Source of the DNA: Clostridia bacterium
GTDB lineage: Bacteria; Bacillota; Clostridia; Oscillospirales; UBA644
NCBI GenBank assembly: GCA_017424085.1
Contig: JAFPBP010000336.1
Coordinates: 1-15,793, forward strand
Direction: 5' to 3'
Length of the DNA: 15,793 nucleotides
Part shown: in pieces, positions 13,665-15,793 of the stretch
Position numbering within the stretch: the stretch's first letter is position 1
Layout: the number at the start of each line of letters is the position of its first letter
Notes under the pieces: model-generated
Told to the model about the DNA's origin: nothing
Seen by the model: the letters and a program-made list of their open reading frames with translations, nothing else
The model's database searches: none
Position numbers and translations under genes: made by a program

Positions 13665-15793
13665 TCAAGATCCCACTCCATCAAACTTTTTGCGCATCCC
13701 GCAGAATCCGAGGTGCGAATTCCATAGGGAGAGAGCGCTACGGGAATCGTCCGTCCCAGCAGGGAGATTTCAGTCTCCACAGCGGCGCCCTCCGATTCAA
13801 AGCAACGCAGGATCGGCTCGGTGCCGTCCTCCGCCTTTTTGATTGCGGTAACGACCAAATGGTCCGAATCACAGCGAGCCCCCTCGTAGGAAAGAGACAG
13901 AGGTCCGTGATGGAAGGTATCGGTCAGAGAACGCAGGGGCATATTCAGAACCGCCGCCCGACGATGGGCATCGGTCACCCCGCGGAAGGGGAAGATCGTA
14001 TAACAAAAACGGTGCTCGCCCTGATCCATAAAGCGGCAACGGTCATCCCGCGCACCGTAGTGATCGGCGAAGATCGCACCCCGCAAAACCGTCATGCGGA
14101 CCTGAGACGAGGTGGAATCGTAGCCGTATTTACTGTCATTGGCAACGGCAAGTCCGTTGGAGGCAAACCATTTCCCGAACGGCTCTTCGCCGTTGCAGAG
14201 AGGACGGGTGATCGTGCCGTAGGGAATTTCACAAACCACCTCATCCCGTGCGGGGAAGGCAAATTTCAACGCCTTGTGCTTTTCGTGATAATCCACCTCG
14301 GCAGAGACCTTGACCGCATCGCTTCCCGCCGTCAGAGTATAATCCCGACGGAGAACCGAAGAGCCGAAGGATTGGGTCACGCGAACGCGGGAGCAAACGG
14401 GACCGTTTTCCAAAACGCAGAATTCGGGATCGGCAAAGCGACCGCAGATCTCTCCCAGATCAAATTGATTGTGCGCCCAGGTGTCGCAAGCGGTTTCGTC
14501 GGTCAGAATTGCTTCAAATCCGCCCTTCGCAACCACAGCGCCCGTGGCTTTTTCGGTGATTCTGCAGATCTCGCCCGTAGCGTGATCAAACTCCACCAGA
14601 AGCTTATCGTTCTCCAGACGGAGCGGATCAAAGGCTTGGAACGGAGCGGGGGGCAGGGTGGGTCCCTTGCGGAACGAGCGATAGACCCGATACCCCAGCG
14701 CAGGCACGGAAACACGGAAGGTGGTCAGATAATGATCGAATTCCCCGTTGGTCTGCTCGCCGCGAATGCTCTGATAGGGGATCTCCACACCGTTTTCATC
14801 GGTGATGCGGGTGGTGTTGATGCGGATCGCCACCGTTTCCTCCACGGGGAACGAATGGGGATTGAAGACCACGATAGGCGTTCCCAGAAGCTCGTGCTCC
14901 CAAACGAGTCTTCCCTCGTGGGGATATTTGACCGCCTCGTTGGAGGAGGCGCCCGTGTCGATCTTGCGGCAGATCGCCTGCAGAGCGCGGTTGATCGCCT
15001 GATCGGTAATGCTCATGATCTCTCCGAACAAATAAGAAGCGTCCTTAAAGGAGCTTTCGATGGAGCATCCCGCCAAAATATCGTGGAACTGATTGAACAG
15101 CAGGTTTTTCCAAGCCTTATTGAGGGCTTTTTGCGGATATGAATTCCCCACCAGATGGTTGGAAAGCATGCAGAACCGTTCTGCCGCCAAAAGATTCTCC
15201 TCGCATCTGCGGTTCATTTCCTTCACGTAGGTCACGGTGCTGTAGCATCCCCGTGCGTGGTGCTGAAGCTCTGTTTCGTGAACGGGAACGGAACGATCCT
15301 TCACCTGATCGAAATAGCGATCCACCGTCGAGAACACCGAATCGGGAAGGTTTTGCGCCTTCAGCGTGCGAACCAGCGCTGAGGACGGACCGCCGCCGTG
15401 GTTTCCGATGCCGATGAAGAGCATGCGCGGAAGATCGTCGGCTTTGATCTTGGCAAGAACGTCGTCGATCTGATCCTGCTTTTCCTCGGTAACGTTATAA
15501 TGCGTGGGGATCCGATACGTAAGCACGGAGCTTCCGTCGTCGCTCTTCCAGCGGAAAAGATCCGAGGGCATGTCTTTTTCGTTTTTGTCGGGACGCATGA
15601 ATACGTAACGGTTCAAGCCTCCCGCTCTCAGGATCTTCGGCAAGGAAGCCGTATGTCCGAAGGAGTCCACGTTATATCCGGTCCGGGCGACGACGCCGAA
15701 TTTCTCCTTGAAATAGCGCTGAGAGATCAGTGCGTGCCGCGCAAACGCTTCGCCGCAGGGCATATTGCAATCGGGCTGCAGGAACCATCCGCC
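13661..15793 (-). CDS. GH38 alpha-mannosidase, 5' end outside the window
   Basis: GH38 enzymes hydrolyse alpha-mannosidic bonds with retention, using a zinc-bound sugar. The frame is open to the window edge; the ATG at 15763 is internal, since GGWFLQPDCN, a family motif, lies upstream of it. The N-terminal HxD zinc ligands are therefore not visible. Present are the nucleophile Asp in NVDSFGH (GAC at 15667-15665), the NHGGGPS zinc/substrate loop, the middle-domain motif NQFHDILAGCSIE, then the long beta-sandwich C-terminal half typical of the family. About 711 residues are in the window. It is the first visible gene of the operon and overlaps the ROK kinase by 4 bp. Whether the enzyme is secreted cannot be judged without the N-terminus. 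Linkage specificity is unknown. Confidence 0.93.
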   Translation of the reverse strand, partial: GGWFLQPDCNMPCGEAFARHALISQRYFKEKFGVVARTGYNVDSFGHTASLPKILRAGGLNRYVFMRPDKNEKDMPSDLFRWKSDDGSSVLTYRIPTHYNVTEEKQDQIDDVLAKIKADDLPRMLFIGIGNHGGGPSSALVRTLKAQNLPDSVFSTVDRYFDQVKDRSVPVHETELQHHARGCYSTVTYVKEMNRRCEENLLAAERFCMLSNHLVGNSYPQKALNKAWKNLLFNQFHDILAGCSIESSFKDASYLFGEIMSITDQAINRALQAICRKIDTGASSNEAVKYPHEGRLVWEHELLGTPIVVFNPHSFPVEETVAIRINTTRITDENGVEIPYQSIRGEQTNGEFDHYLTTFRVSVPALGYRVYRSFRKGPTLPPAPFQAFDPLRLENDKLLVEFDHATGEICRITEKATGAVVAKGGFEAILTDETACDTWAHNQFDLGEICGRFADPEFCVLENGPVCSRVRVTQSFGSSVLRRDYTLTAGSDAVKVSAEVDYHEKHKALKFAFPARDEVVCEIPYGTITRPLCNGEEPFGKWFASNGLAVANDSKYGYDSTSSQVRMTVLRGAIFADHYGARDDRCRFMDQGEHRFCYTIFPFRGVTDAHRRAAVLNMPLRSLTDTFHHGPLSLSYEGARCDSDHLVVTAIKKAEDGTEPILRCFESEGAAVETEISLLGRTIPVALSPYGIRTSDSAGCAKSLMEWDLE

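Noticed and set aside
13514..15142. 542-codon open frame on the + strand
   Set aside because: It lies opposite the GH38 gene, which has clear family motifs; long antisense frames are common in this GC-rich codon pattern. It has no domain signal or convincing ribosome binding site.

Overview
The window looks like a chromosomal stretch from a GC-rich member of the Clostridia (Bacillota), probably an anaerobic gut-type lineage. The evidence is the gene order trigger factor - clpP - clpX - lon - engB, strong AAGGAGG-type ribosome binding sites, a lipobox lipoprotein, and the absence of rRNA, tRNA or mobile DNA. The genus cannot be named from the sequence alone.

Left part (1-5965, + strand): a protein quality-control block. 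It holds the C-terminal part of trigger factor with an unusual Lys/Ala/Pro/Thr repeat tail, ClpP, ClpX, LonA and the ribosome-assembly GTPase EngB. All catalytic and nucleotide-binding motifs are intact. Two intergenic hairpins (after tig and after clpX) have poor U-tracts and may attenuate transcription rather than stop it.

Middle (5938-11076): a minus-strand FAD-dependent oxidoreductase of the DAO type converges on engB and overlaps its 3' end. Divergent from it are a small lipoprotein of unknown function, an RlmB/TrmH-type 23S rRNA 2'-O-methyltransferase and, overlapping rlmB by 4 bp, a 546-residue membrane protein. That membrane protein reads as a P-type ATPase fold that has lost its phosphorylation (DKTGT), CPC, TGDN and GDGxND motifs; this is the most interesting object in the window. 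YebC follows from an AT-rich upstream region and ends at a strong bidirectional terminator.

Right part (11076-15793, - strand): cysK (cysteine synthase) has a near-consensus promoter and is its own unit. Upstream of it is a tight sugar operon, read right to left: a GH38 alpha-mannosidase (5' end outside the window), a ROK-family sugar kinase (4-bp overlap), and a GmhA-type SIS isomerase (1 nt gap), then a terminator. A simple reading is that mannose is released from a glycan, phosphorylated and isomerised. The isomerase carries the residues expected for the GmhA metal site, so the true substrate (mannose-6-phosphate or a heptose-7-phosphate) is open.
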